64,000 bases of DNA, from contig NC_061774.1 in the NCBI RefSeq assembly GCF_022458985.1, positions 12,266,616-12,330,615 on the forward strand, read 5' to 3'. Positions 1-11,298 of the stretch are shown here, in pieces (the stretch's first letter is position 1; each line of letters starts with the position of its first letter). Origin of the DNA: Mugil cephalus (taxonomy: Eukaryota; Chordata; Actinopteri; Mugiliformes; Mugilidae). Both the position numbers and the translations under genes were made by a program. The notes beneath the pieces are model-generated. The model did not search any database. It saw only the letters and a list, made by a program, of their open reading frames with translations, and was not told the DNA's origin.

Positions 1-2193
1 ATCTGCATAGTTAGGAGGGAGATAAGCGCTGGGGATGGCAACTGCTCCATCAAACAACAGTCTGGGCTTTCTCCTGCGACAAAACCTCACACCCAGGATG
101 ATGATGATGAAGGTCAGAAAGAAGGTGGACACAGACACCAGAGCAATGATCAGATAAGAGGTCAGTTTGGAATTCTTCTCATCATAAGAAATGTCCTTCA
201 GTTCTGGCACCTCAGCCAAGTTATCAGAAATAAGTAAATACATGGAGCAGGTGGCAGAGAGAGAGGGCTGTCCGTTATCTTTCACTGACACAATAAGGTT
301 CTGTTTCATGCTGTCAGATTCAGAAACGTCCCGCTGTGTCCTGATCTCTCCACTGTGGAGACCAATAGTGAAAAGTCCAGGATCAGTGGATTTGACTATA
401 TGATAGGACAGCCAGGCGTTCTGTCCAGAGTCTGCGTCCACCGCTATCACTTTGGACACCAGAGAGCCTCCATGTGCAGCTTTGGGGACGAGCTCAGTCA
501 TGAATGAGTTGCCCTCTGGGGCAGGGTACAGTATCTGAGGAGAGTTGTCATTTACATCTGATATGAACACACTCACAGTCACGTTGCTGCTGAGTGGAGG
601 AGAACCATTGTCTCTGGCCATCACGTGAACTTTAAAACTCCTGAACTGTTCATAATCAAATGACCTCACAGCGTGGATCACCCCTGTGTCTCCATTAACA
701 GATACATAGGAGGACACTGGAGCACCGTTCACCTCTCCAGCTAACAGAGAATAAATCACTGTACCATTTTGTCTCCAGTCAGGGTCTCGAGCAGTAACGG
801 AACATAAAGTGGAGCCAGGTTTGTTATTTTCACTCACATATGCACTGTAGGACTGTTCCTCAAACACAGGTGGGTTATCGTTGATGTCAGCTACAGATAA
901 CTCAACAGTTTTAGAGGAGGACAGAGGTGGAGACCCCTCATCAGTGGCAGTGATTGTGATGTTGTAATTAGACACTAGTTCACGGTCCAGTTGTCCAGTG
1001 GTCACCAGAGAATAGTAGTTTTTAATAGAAGGAACCAACTTAAAAGGGACGTTTTGCTGTATGGAACATCGAACCTGTCGATTATTCTCAGAGTCTCTGT
1101 CCTGTATGTTAATGATGCCCACCTCTGTACCAGGTGACATGTTCTCAGGTATGGGGCTAGAGAGTGATTTTAGATAGATAACTGGAGGATTGTCATTAAC
1201 ATCAGTTACATCTATCATGACTTTAGCATAAGAAGTTAGTCCCAACCCATCTTTTGCTGTGACACGTAGCTCAAAAGATGCCACTGTTTCAAAATCAACC
1301 ATGCTCATCAATTTTATATCACCTGCCTTATGATCTATAGAAAAGATTGACTTAACATCTTCTGAAATGTGTCCAAAATCATATGTGACTTCTCCATTTA
1401 GTCCTTCATCAGCATCAGATGCACTCACTGTCAGTAAAACGGTATCTAGTGGAGAGTTTTCCGGTAGACTAGCTTTGTAAACGGCCTGGCTAAACACAGG
1501 AACGTTATCATTAGAATCCAGCACAGTGATGTGAATGACCACAGTACCTGACCGTTGAGGGGAGCCGCCATCCAAGGCTGTGAGAACTAGATTGATTTCT
1601 TTTAATATTTCGCGGTCAAGTTCTTTGTTCAAGACAAGTTCCACAGAATTAGTTCCGACCCCCAGAATAAAATTCTCATTCCTCTGGAGATTGTACGTCT
1701 GAACTGAATATTTGCCTATGTCTGCATCGTGTGCTTCTTCTATAGGAAAACGAGCACCCTTTGCCGCGGACTCACTAATATTTATATTGATAAATTCTTT
1801 ATTAAATTGCGGGGAGTTATCATTTATGTCCAGGACATGGAGACTGATTCGATGCAATTCTAATGGATTCTCCAGCATCAGTTCTTGTTTTAAAACGCAG
1901 GACGCTTTGTCTCCGCAGAGGCCTTCTCTGTCAATCCTCTCGGCAACCGTCAGATCCCCGTTAAGCAGGTTTATGTCACAATAACGTTTATCGCTTCCTT
2001 CCGTATCAATGCGAGCCTTGCGAGCTGATAGTTTGTTTGTTTCGAGACCCAAGTCTGTGGCGATATTTCCAATCACGGATCCACTTCGCATCTCTTCAGA
2101 GAAAGAATAGCTTACATCTCCACAGACAAAACGTAAAGAAAAATACAGCAAAACAACGGCCCTGCTTTGCTTTCTGTGCCCCATGACAGCCAT
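1..2193 (-). CDS. pcdhg: Clustered protocadherin gamma-type variable exon, 3' end cut by window edge
   Basis: This is a single-exon neural cell-adhesion ectodomain, and 731 codons are visible. The ATG at 2193 (a second in-frame ATG is at 2184) starts a signal peptide ending in RFVCG before the mature start [12 protein letters not shown]1 has the family CX5C loop (CGDKASC). The repeats end in the calcium-binding linkers [35 protein letters not shown] and DVNDNSPQ. The membrane segment is followed by the start of the cytoplasmic tail, and the window ends at PPNYAD, about 64 codons before the expected splice donor. EC2-EC3 are unlike those of any other copy here, while EC4 onward is nearly identical to the rest. 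It is the most downstream variable exon seen, so the gamma constant exons should lie to the left. The paralogue number cannot be assigned. Confidence 0.95.
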   Translation of the reverse strand, partial: MAVMGHRKQSRAVVLLYFSLRFVCGDVSYSFSEEMRSGSVIGNIATDLGLETNKLSARKARIDTEGSDKRYCDINLLNGDLTVAERIDREGLCGDKASCVLKQELMLENPLELHRISLHVLDINDNSPQFNKEFININISESAAKGARFPIEEAHDADIGKYSVQTYNLQRNENFILGVGTNSVELVLNKELDREILKEINLVLTALDGGSPQRSGTVVIHITVLDSNDNVPVFSQAVYKASLPENSPLDTVLLTVSASDADEGLNGEVTYDFGHISEDVKSIFSIDHKAGDIKLMSMVDFETVASFELRVTAKDGLGLTSYAKVMIDVTDVNDNPPVIYLKSLSSPIPENMSPGTEVGIINIQDRDSENNRQVRCSIQQNVPFKLVPSIKNYYSLVTTGQLDRELVSNYNITITATDEGSPPLSSSKTVELSVADINDNPPVFEEQSYSAYVSENNKPGSTLCSVTARDPDWRQNGTVIYSLLAGEVNGAPVSSYVSVNGDTGVIHAVRSFDYEQFRSFKVHVMARDNGSPPLSSNVTVSVFISDVNDNSPQILYPAPEGNSFMTELVPKAAHGGSLVSKVIAVDADSGQNAWLSYHIVKSTDPGLFTIGLHSGEIRTQRDVSESDSMKQNLIVSVKDNGQPSLSATCSMYLLISDNLAEVPELKDISYDEKNSKLTSYLIIALVSVSTFFLTFIIIILGVRFCRRRKPRLLFDGAVAIPSAYLPPNYAD

Positions 2194-2381
2194 CGTGACG
2201 AGAAAGTGTACCCTCGTCAACGCACAAGAACAAATCCAAAACAAAACCAGGATGTAAACGAAAAAAACGACCACAATCCAACACCCAGTTTCTGCTACTA
2301 TCGACGATCAAATGCAGCACATTGTGTCATAATGAGCGTCGACAACATAGTCCGGACACGGACGCACGATTCACTTCAGCT

Positions 2382-2401
2382 GGTGCACAGCGACATCGTG
2401 A
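2382..2401 (-). promoter_or_regulatory. CSE-like promoter element of the leftmost variable exon
   Basis: The plus strand reads ggtgcacagcgacatcgtga. The minus strand therefore carries TCGCTGTG, the CGCT core of the protocadherin conserved sequence element, about 197 bp upstream of the ATG at 2193. The offset matches the other copies. No CACCC-type box (gtgggtgga on the plus strand) was seen beside it, unlike in most neighbours. Confidence 0.75.
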
Positions 2402-3442
2402 GCCTCCTTTAAAAACTGCGCAGACTGTTTGCGGAAGGTTTCTATAGGCCGCTCCCCTATGTACAAATGATCTTGAAAATAAAACTGCACGTTTAAATGT
2501 CTTGAAATGCTAAAAAAGGGTTAAACATGAACTTACTTACTGCACGTTATGCCTCTTGGTTATGTAAGGCAGCAAGATTAAACAAAAAGGTCCCATCTAA
2601 AACAACATTCCACAAGGGCGCATATCAAGCACTGCTTTGCATGCGTGGAGCGGGCAAATTTTATTTAAACTTTTAGATAATTGGGTTAAAATAAATAAAT
2701 AACGTTTAAATATATATGTTAAATGTTTCTGAAATTGCAAGTCATACATTTATAGTAGATATCTGGCAACAAACAATGTGTTGGCAAAAGAAAAAAAAAA
2801 CGGTCAGAACGACAGCCAATTAAAATTATCTAAGATAATGGTGAAGAAAATATACTGGTAAACTACACTTTTTTAAATGAACGAAGGAATTGTTTAAGAA
2901 TTTCGGGTACGTTAGAAAGAATTTCTTACTGACATTTCATTACTGTACAAAGCATTACTCTGAAAAAGCATACACCAGCAAGAATGACAGACACCAAAGC
3001 ACGTTTAAATGTCTCCCTTAAATTCCTCGTTGCGGGACAAATAATGGTGTTCCTAATCCTAATCTCCGTCTTAAAGATAAATCAAACGATTTACTCGTTC
3101 AAACGGGCGTAATGACAAATCCACGATTACTGCTCAGATTGCGTGGGTGACTAAAGCCCATAAACAGAATAACGAGGAATGAAGAATATGCCACAACGTA
3201 GATTCCATCTCAGACAATGTCTTGTTTAGTCTTGTAGGGGAAGCTTCAAAAACAGTAACTAAGGACAGCTGCTGCATGAGGACACGAACACCGAAAACTA
3301 TTATCAGTGATCTACAGATGATCGACATACATGTAAGCTCTACTATTTAAAGATACTATGCATATTTCGAATTAACAAAAAAAAAATAATAATAATAATA
3401 AAAAAATAAAAATAAAAAAAAAAACATTATCAACTGCTTCAC

Positions 3443-3444
<2 letters not shown>
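2402..3444. other. Spacer without recognised gene
   Basis: This AT-rich spacer lies upstream of the leftmost promoter and is intronic for all transcripts starting further right. Short A-rich runs occur near 3380-3422. No coding homology, RNA gene or transposon end was recognised. Confidence 0.6.

Positions 3445-3445
<1 letters not shown>

Positions 3446-3533
<88 letters not shown>
3446..3533. repeat. Compound (CA)n-(TA)n microsatellite
   Basis: A CA run (3446-3492) directly abuts an AT run (3494-3533). On the transcribed strand it reads (TA)n then (TG)n and lies 46-135 nt into the intron after the donor at 3580. The TG run could act as a GU-rich element for the AATAAA at 3545-3550. Confidence 0.97.
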
Positions 3534-3535
<2 letters not shown>

Positions 3536-3544
3536 AAAAACGGA

Positions 3545-3550
3545 TTTATT
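3545..3550 (-). terminator. Candidate intronic polyadenylation signal AATAAA
   Basis: The minus strand has AATAAA ten bases after the TGA (3560-3562) that closes the reading frame running past the splice donor. A long TG-rich run follows. Together these could end an unspliced transcript that lacks the constant region. It is a motif-level call only. Confidence 0.4.
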
Positions 3551-3580
3551 CTTAATGGATCACAGGCTTGACACTCTTAC

Positions 3581-5971
3581 CTCAGGAGAAGAATCGCAAT
3601 CTCCGAAAGCTTCAAGAAAGTCTGATGGACTTTTCCTCAGAGTCTGGTCAGCAGGCAGCGTGTTGTCATTGTAAGATGTCACAAACTTAAAGTCACTTGT
3701 TCTTGAACCTGTTGTCAGGTAGGCGTCATAATTGTAAGCGCTGCGTAAAGTTCCTGTGCCATCAACATCTGCATAGTTAGGAGGGAGATAAGCGCTGGGG
3801 ATGGCAACTGCTCCATCAAACAACAGTCTGGGCTTTCTCCTGTGACAAAACCTCACACCCAGGATGATGATAATGAAGGTCAGAAAGAAGGTGGACACAG
3901 ACACCAGAGCAATTATCAGATAAGAAGTCAGTTTGGAATTCTTCTCATCATAAGAAATGTCCTTCAGTTCTGGCACCTCAGCCAAGTTATCAGAAATAAG
4001 TAAATATATGGAACAGGTGGCGGAGAGAGAGGGCTGTCCATTATCTTTCACTGCCACAATAAGGTTCTGTTTCATGCTGTCTGATTCAGAAATGTCCCGC
4101 TGTGTCCTGATCTCTCCACTGTGGAGACCAATAGTGAAAAGTCCAGGATCAGTGGATTTGACTATATGATAGGACAGCCAAGCGTTCTGTCCAGAGTCTG
4201 CGTCCACCGCTATCACTTTGGACACCAGAGAGCCTCCATGTGCAGCTTTGGGGACCAGCTCAGTCATGAATGAGTTGCCTTCACGGGCAGGGTATAGTAT
4301 CTGAGGAGAGTTGTCATTCACATCTGATATGAACACGCTCACAGTCACGTTGCTGCTGAGTGGAGGAGAACCATTGTCTCTGGCCATAACGTGGACTTTA
4401 AAACTCCTAAACTGTTCATAATCAAATGACCTCACAGCGTGGATCACTCCTGTGTCTCCATTAACAGATAGATAGGAGGACACTGGTGCACCATTCACCT
4501 CACCAGCTAACAGAGAATAAATCACTGTACCGTTTTGTCTCCAGTCAGGATCTCGAGCAGTAACGGAACATAAATTGGAGCCAGGTTTGTTATTTTCATT
4601 CACATATGCGCTGTAGGACTGTTCCTCAAACACAGGTGGGTTGTCGTTGATGTCAGCTACAGATAACTCAACAGTTTTAGAGGAGGATAGAGGTGGAGAG
4701 CCCTCGTCAGTGGCAGTGATTGTAATGTTGTAATCAGACACTAGTTCACGGTCCAGATGTCCTGTGGTCACCAGAGAATAATAGTTTTTGATAGAAGGAA
4801 CCAACTTAAAAGGGACGTTTTGCTGGATGGAGCAGCGGACCTGTCTGTTATTCTCAGAGTCTCTGTCCTGTACATTAATGATTCCCACCTCTGTACCAGG
4901 TGACACGTTCTCAGGTATGGGGTTAGACAGGGATTTTAAACTGATAGCTGGTGGGTTGTCATTGACATCAGTTATATCTATGACTACGGTACAATACGAG
5001 GTAAGACCTGGTCCGTCTTTTGCTCTCACTCGTAATTCAATGGAATTTTCCGTTTCATAATCAATAGAGCCTTTGACTTTTATCTCCCCTGTCTTATGAT
5101 CGAGTGAGAAAGACACGTGGTCATCAGACACATGATCAAAATTATACGTTATATCACCATTGGGTCCTGCGTCTGCATCAGTTGCGCTCACTGTGACCAC
5201 TACAGTGTCTAAAGGGGAGTTTTCGGGTAGACTGGATTTATAAACGGCCTGGCTGAACACTGGAGCATTATCATTAGCATCCAATACAGTAACATGTATG
5301 ATCGCAGTGCCTGATCTCTGAGGAGATCCACCATCCAAAGCTGTAAGCACCAATTTCAATTCGTTCTCTTGCTCTCGGTCTAATTCTTTTGCCAAAACCA
5401 GTTCGGAGTGTTTCCGTCCACTAATCTCTGTATTCACATTAATTGTGAAATATTCATTAGTTTGTAAACTGTAGCGTTGCACCGCATTTGTGCCAATATC
5501 AGCATCATGGGCTTCAGTAAGCAGGAATCTTGCGCCTTTGTCTGCTGATTCTCTTATTTCAAATGAAATCAAGTCTTCACTAAACTCAGGGGCGTTGTCG
5601 TTTATATCTTGCACGTGAATACTGATACGCTGAAGCTCCAAAGGGTTTTCCAAGACAAGCTCTTCCTTTAAAACGCAGGTCGCTTTCTTACCACAAATAT
5701 TTTCCCTGTCGATCCTCTCAGTGACAATCAAATTCCCGGTGCTTAGATTAATATCACAGTACCTTTTGCCATTCCTGTCCGTGTCAATGCGAGCTTTACG
5801 CGAAGACAGTGAAGCAATCCCGAGCCCAAGATCTTTGGCTATATTTCCAATCACAGACCCGCGTTTCATCTCCTCTGCGACAGAGTAGCTCACATCTCCA
5901 TGCGCGAACTGCAGGCCGATGAAAAGGAAGAAAGCACAATACATAGAGATTCTCGTGTATGCATCTCCCAT
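3581..5971 (-). CDS. pcdhg: Protocadherin gamma-type variable exon (797 codons)
   Basis: It encodes a complete variable-exon protein: signal peptide, EC1-EC6, one membrane segment ([18 protein letters not shown]) and the tail [20 protein letters not shown]. The EC1 CX5C loop is CGKKATC. EC2 is slightly long and holds an unusual [10 protein letters not shown] stretch. In EC5 it has YVNENN and SNLC where the other copies have YVSENN and STLC. The chosen start is MGDAYTRI (5971), which lines up with MGDKGFS in the paralogues and has a better Kozak context; an ATG six codons upstream (5989) is the alternative. The exon ends CCTGAG before GTAAGA (GT at 3580-3579). Read-through would add seven residues, then a stop. 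Its promoter CSE is an atypical variant. Confidence 0.96.
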
Positions 5972-6160
5972 GATCGTCCAGACTTTCATACTTCCTTGAC
6001 AAATTCTTTAAAAAAAAATAGTCAGACACTCGTATTCCTTGTTGTGGTAACGTTGGCCTTTTGTAACGTCCTTAACCAAGATACAGAGCGCACCGCAATA
6101 AGGCTGATTTGCAATGGTGGAAAAGAATGGGCAGAGCAAGAAACACTTTCTGCTTTTGTT

Positions 6161-6180
6161 GGTGCACACTGACACCAAGA
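6161..6180 (-). promoter_or_regulatory. Variant CSE-like promoter element
   Basis: The plus strand reads ggtgcacactgacaccaaga, at the expected offset (about 199 bp upstream of 5971). The core is TCAGTG on the minus strand instead of TCGCTG, so the CpG is missing. A partial CACCC-type box (caatggtgga) is near 6113. The position and flanks support homology to the other elements; the function of the changed core is unknown. Confidence 0.6.
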
Positions 6181-6868
6181 GTTTCAATGAGTTATAACAC
6201 TGAAAACTCAAACAAGCTACCAATTCCACGGGATATCTCAAGGTATAACTTGTTATTTTTCAGGTCAATTACTAAGAGACACAATAACGAAAATTGAGTA
6301 GGAGCTATCTATATCACATGAATGACCAAACATCCGTTGTAATCCCCTTATCCTCTATGTGGGAATGCCTACTCTGTGGAAGTTGCAGTTATTTCACTGG
6401 GGATCTTTATTTGAACACTGTTTTTCAGATACATTTAATTCTCCATCCATACTCATTTCTATGTTTTATTAACTGCTTAGAAAAGATGAAGCTAACACAA
6501 TACTTGGTGTTCATTCTCAATTATTTCCAAGCAAACCTGAAGTGAAGCCAGTGTGAACTTTCAGAGACAGAGATATGACCAAGCAGTTAAACTCCCATGG
6601 AGTGGAAACATGGGATGTGTGAACACTCTCCAATGACTAGTGATTGACGTTTGCAATGTGTCTCCAAGAAAATAAGATGCTTGATTAAGCCTTTACTCAC
6701 AAAGCCAATCAAAAGTATCATAAACAAATATTATAAGTGAGACCCTTGCATGATATAAAGTATAGTCTCAAAATTCTCCAACTCAAGTAAATGCTATATG
6801 ATTACTTCAATGAACTTGTTTTTATAGATGACCATAACAAACTAAGAACAGAAAAAAAATCCTTATCC

Positions 6869-6917
<49 letters not shown>

Positions 6918-7410
6918 GGAGGGAAAAAACAATCTTAATTTCTAAGAAGGCAGCAACCCTCACATTCAATTAGATATCAAGCAAATAATTTCTGGAAAAA
7001 AAAAGAATGAACCATAACTGACAACACAAAAGGCTAAACTGCCAAACTAAAAGATGCAATCTTGCTCAAGTACATGGATAATAATCAAATCAATTTAAGT
7101 TCTGTATCATGCAATGAGTAACACTTTTCTTAAGACAAAGCAACCAACTTTCGCAATGAATGCTTCACGGTAAACGCATTGTACACAAAGCATTAAAAGA
7201 ATGTCTGAAGGTCAGAAGTGAGATAAGAAAGACTGTTATTGGTATTGATAGTCTTGACAATGACAGGAGTTTCACAGCACAAGTACCATTCATTGACAAG
7301 ATATTGTAATATGACTCTGACTAAACTCTATGATGTGGTCATGTACTTAACACCTAATTGCAATGAGAGAGCTCAGTCATCCATATCAGAATTTATGAAT
7401 TCCAAGGTTG
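6181..7410. other. Spacer without recognised gene; (TA)n at 6877-6913
   Basis: This AT-rich spacer lies between the promoter to its left and the transposon at 7419. It contains a TA microsatellite and no recognisable coding or RNA gene. Bases 7411-7418 (aaatcacc) are the left target duplication of the adjacent transposon. Confidence 0.6.
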
Positions 7411-7418
7411 AAATCACC

Positions 7419-10400
7419 GGTAACACTTTCTATGAAGGTTGTACTTATAATGCCCTATGAATGCACTCATAATGTTTTATAAGGTGTCTATAAAGCATTA
7501 TAATGGTCATTATTACCATTTATACATATTCACAAGTCGTCATAACCAACTTCATGATGCATTATGACAACTAGTTATGAATGATTATAATTTTAATCTG
7601 AATAGTGCATTATAAATATGTCAATATCTGCCTAGTCACTTGTTAATGTTATGATGCATCATAACTACTTTGCTTTGCTAAATGTGCATAGTGATGCATA
7701 ATGAGTTTTGACTTCGCCTATAGTGCTTTATATCTGTAGTTATAAGTATATGTAATAAAGTTATAATAATGTATACATCTCCCTACAGCACACAGTCATA
7801 AACAGCTATGCAATTTCATAAGTGCTATTTGTCAGCGCTAAGTAAAGTGACAAGAATATGACACTATTATTAACAGATATAAGTTACTATGAGTAATTAA
7901 AAGGTGCAATGAACTAAGTCCTGAGTCTGGCATCTTTACCCCATATGCACAATGTTAATATCATAGGTGTTATTTGTCAGATTTAGGTAAATTAGTGCAA
8001 ATGAGGTGTTGTGGATATAAGACTATTATAAACAAATATGAGGCACAATGAAATGAGAGCCTGGACAGTAAAGACAAAAGGAATGCATTTAGTTCACTTT
8101 ATTTTCATTTAAACCAACACACATAATCAGAATGATTATCAATGTTCTGAGCACATTACACAAACACATGAAACAGGCCACAAAAGTGGCACGGCGTGGT
8201 ACTAGAGATGTGGCTCTTAAAATCGCCTTTGGGATTCAGGGTCAGAGGTCAGGAGATGGTTTGACAGCAACTACAAGAAGAACAGAGGCAAATCTTAAGT
8301 GCTCTAGCTGGGTTTGCTTTTTTATGCAGAAAGGTTTGATTGAAAACACACAAGCAGATCACGTTTTTTTGTTTAAAGCAGCCTAATGAGACAGTATGTT
8401 ACCGCATATCGTGCAGGCACCGCAGATTACCCGCAGGTGGCTTAAGCTAGCTAGACGAAAGATACCAGACACGGCTAGTTTTAACTCACAAATTAGATCG
8501 TTTTCATTATCTTGCGTTTAATGATTGAAACCATTCAAAACCATTGCATTAATATATAAACGATGTGCTTCATGTAAGCAAAGTAAGACATTAGTTCACA
8601 AAACATTAGCAGAACAGAGAGACGACCTACCTGTCCTGGAGAGGACTCAGCGGAGAAAGGAAAGAAAAGCCGCTTTACGATTAGTACATACAGTCAATGC
8701 TTTACGACAGTGGGAGGAGCTGGGGACGGAGGTGGGTGGGTGGGGTCTGAAGTCAGGGGTCATGGACTAAAGAATGACATTTCTACAATAATAATAATAT
8801 AAATAAAAACGATATTAAAATAATATCTGATGGCATTCAATAAACGCGGACATTTCTAGCGACCCTTTATAAAGAAGCGGTGTCACGGTGGATGTGACAC
8901 TGTCACGAAAATTATCTATTATCTATTATCTATTTTTATCTTAATTAATTATCTATTGTATAATTATCTATTGTTTGGTGCCTGCCGATTTTTCTCAAAT
9001 TTTCATGCCGCTCGAAACGAATTTCAAACTGATGTATTTCAATTGGAAGTTATTTCGTGCTATGAGGACGACTTTCAATGTGACACTGCGCAATGAAGAG
9101 GTTTGATTTTATTTCATTTAGACTAGATTTGTAATGGTCTTATTTCGGTTTTTAATGTAACGTCAATTTTGCTGCAGGATTCGGCACTTTGAGATTCGAA
9201 AAAAAAAATAATGGTTATTTGTTATATCGGTCTTATACAGGATCGCTAGAAATGTCCGCCTTTATTGAATGCCGTCAGATATTATTTTAATATCGTTTTT
9301 ATTTATATTATTATTGTTGTAGAAATGTCAGTCTTTAGTCCATGACCCCTGACCTCAGACCCCACCCACCCACCTCCGTCCCCAGCTCCTCCCACTGTCG
9401 TAAAGCATTGACTGTATGTACTAGTTGTAAAGCGTCTTTTCTTTCCTTTCTCCGCTGAGTCCTCTCCGGGACAGGTAGGTCGTCTCTCTGTCCTGCTAAT
9501 GTTTTGTGAGCTAATGTCTTACTTTGCTTACATGAAGCACATCGTTTACATATTAAAGCAATGATTTCGAATGGTTTCAATCATTAAACGCAAGAATATG
9601 AAAACGATCTAATTTGTGAGTTAAAACTAGCCGTGTCTGGTAACTTTCGTGTAGCTAGCTTAAGCCATCTACGGGTAATCTGCGCTGCCTGCATGATATG
9701 CGGTAACACAACGTCTCATTACGCTGCTTTAAACAAAAAAACTTGATCTGCTTGTGTGTTTTCAATCAAACCTTTCTGCATAAAAACAAACCCAGCTAGA
9801 GCACTTAAGATTTGCCTCTGTTCTTCTTGTAGTTGCTGTCAAACCATCTCCTGACCTCTGACCCTGAATCACCTCACCAACCCAAAGGCACTTTTAAGAG
9901 ACACATCTCTAGGACCACGCCGTGCCACTTTTGTGGCCTGTTTCATGTGTTTGTGTAATGTGCTCAGAACATTGATAATCATTCTGATTATGTGTGTTGG
10001 TTTAAATGAAAATAAAGTGAACTAAATGCATTCCTTTTGTCTTTACTGTCCCGGCTCTCATTTCATTGTGCCTCATATTTGTTTATAATAGTCTTATATC
10101 CACAACACCTCATTTGCACTAATTTACCTAAAGCTGACAAATAACAACTATGATATTAACATTGTGCATATGGGGTAAAGATGCCAGACTCGGTACTTAG
10201 TTCATTGCACCTTTTAATTACTCATAGTAACTTATGTCTGTTAACAATAGTGTCATATTCTTGTCACTTTACTTAGCGCTGACAAATAGCACTTATGATA
10301 TTGCATAGCTTTTTATGACTGTGCTGTAGGGAGATGTATACATTATTATAACTTTATTACATATACTTATAACTACAGATATAAAGCACCATAGGCGAAG

Positions 10401-10693
10401 TCAAAACTCATTATGCATCACTATGCACATTTAGCAAAGCAAAGTAGTTATGATGCATCATAACATTAACAAGTGACTAGGCAGATATTGACATATTTAT
10501 AATGCACTATTCAGATTAAAATTATAATCATTCATAACCAGTTGTCATAATGCATCATGAAGTTGGTTATGACGACTTGTGAATATGTATAGATGGTAAT
10601 AATGACCATTATAATGCTTTATAGATGCCTTATAAAACATTATGAGTGCATTCATAGGGCATTATAAATACAAACTTCATAGAAAGTGTTACC
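7419..10693. mobile_element. Long-inverted-repeat DNA transposon, copy 1 (3275 bp)
   Basis: It begins GGTAACACTTTCTATGAAGG and ends with the reverse complement of that sequence. It is flanked by a perfect 8-bp duplication, aaatcacc, at 7411-7418 and 10694-10701. Two inverted arms of about 1.4 kb (7419 to about 8866 and about 9240 to 10693) surround a unique core of about 370 bp with ATCTATT repeats. No transposase was found, so it is probably non-autonomous. The 8-bp duplication fits hAT or P-type insertion, but the ends are not diagnostic and I leave the superfamily open. Each arm also holds an open frame of about 81 codons opening with TTG, not ATG, which I do not call a gene. Confidence 0.93.
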
Positions 10694-10701
10694 AAATCAC
10701 C

Positions 10702-11298
10702 ACTTTGAAATAGACTCCACTATTTGTTTTTAAGTTTTTATATGTTTAACCAGTATTGTAACATACACAACATATAGAAAGGTCTGCAGGACTACAACCA
10801 GGGCCAGCACACACTACTTGGTTGTAGAACAAAGGATAACAGACATGCAAATACACCAAAAGTGCAAAATAAATCTAATCCCACAACTACTGGAATAGTT
10901 ACTTAAGAAAAGTGAGTGTAAATAAATAAAAAAAGACCAACAATTCCATTCCTTTACTATTCTTTCTGATTCTGTGTGGACACAAGCATATGCAAAAGTT
11001 AACGAAGTATAAAAAAAACAACCTCATAAACTGCAAAGCCAATGTGCCAATACACAATGTAGTAGTATTGAAAAAATGGGGAGAACAAGGCATACAATTA
11101 CTTAATGGAAAACAGACACCCTAACACAAAGTAAGCGAGCATCACCGATTTCAACTGAAATGGTAGCTCCAGAAGACCATCTAAATCTACACAATCACAT
11201 AAAATAAACACAAAAGCAAGCTAAGGAAATTACTTTGAAAAGGAAATGTAACGTTTATCACTTGTTATGACAAGTCACAGAACCATAGTGTGGCCTAC
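10702..11298. other. Spacer without recognised gene
   Basis: This is AT-rich sequence between the transposon and the donor of the next variable exon, intronic for upstream transcripts. I recognise nothing specific in it. Confidence 0.6.
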
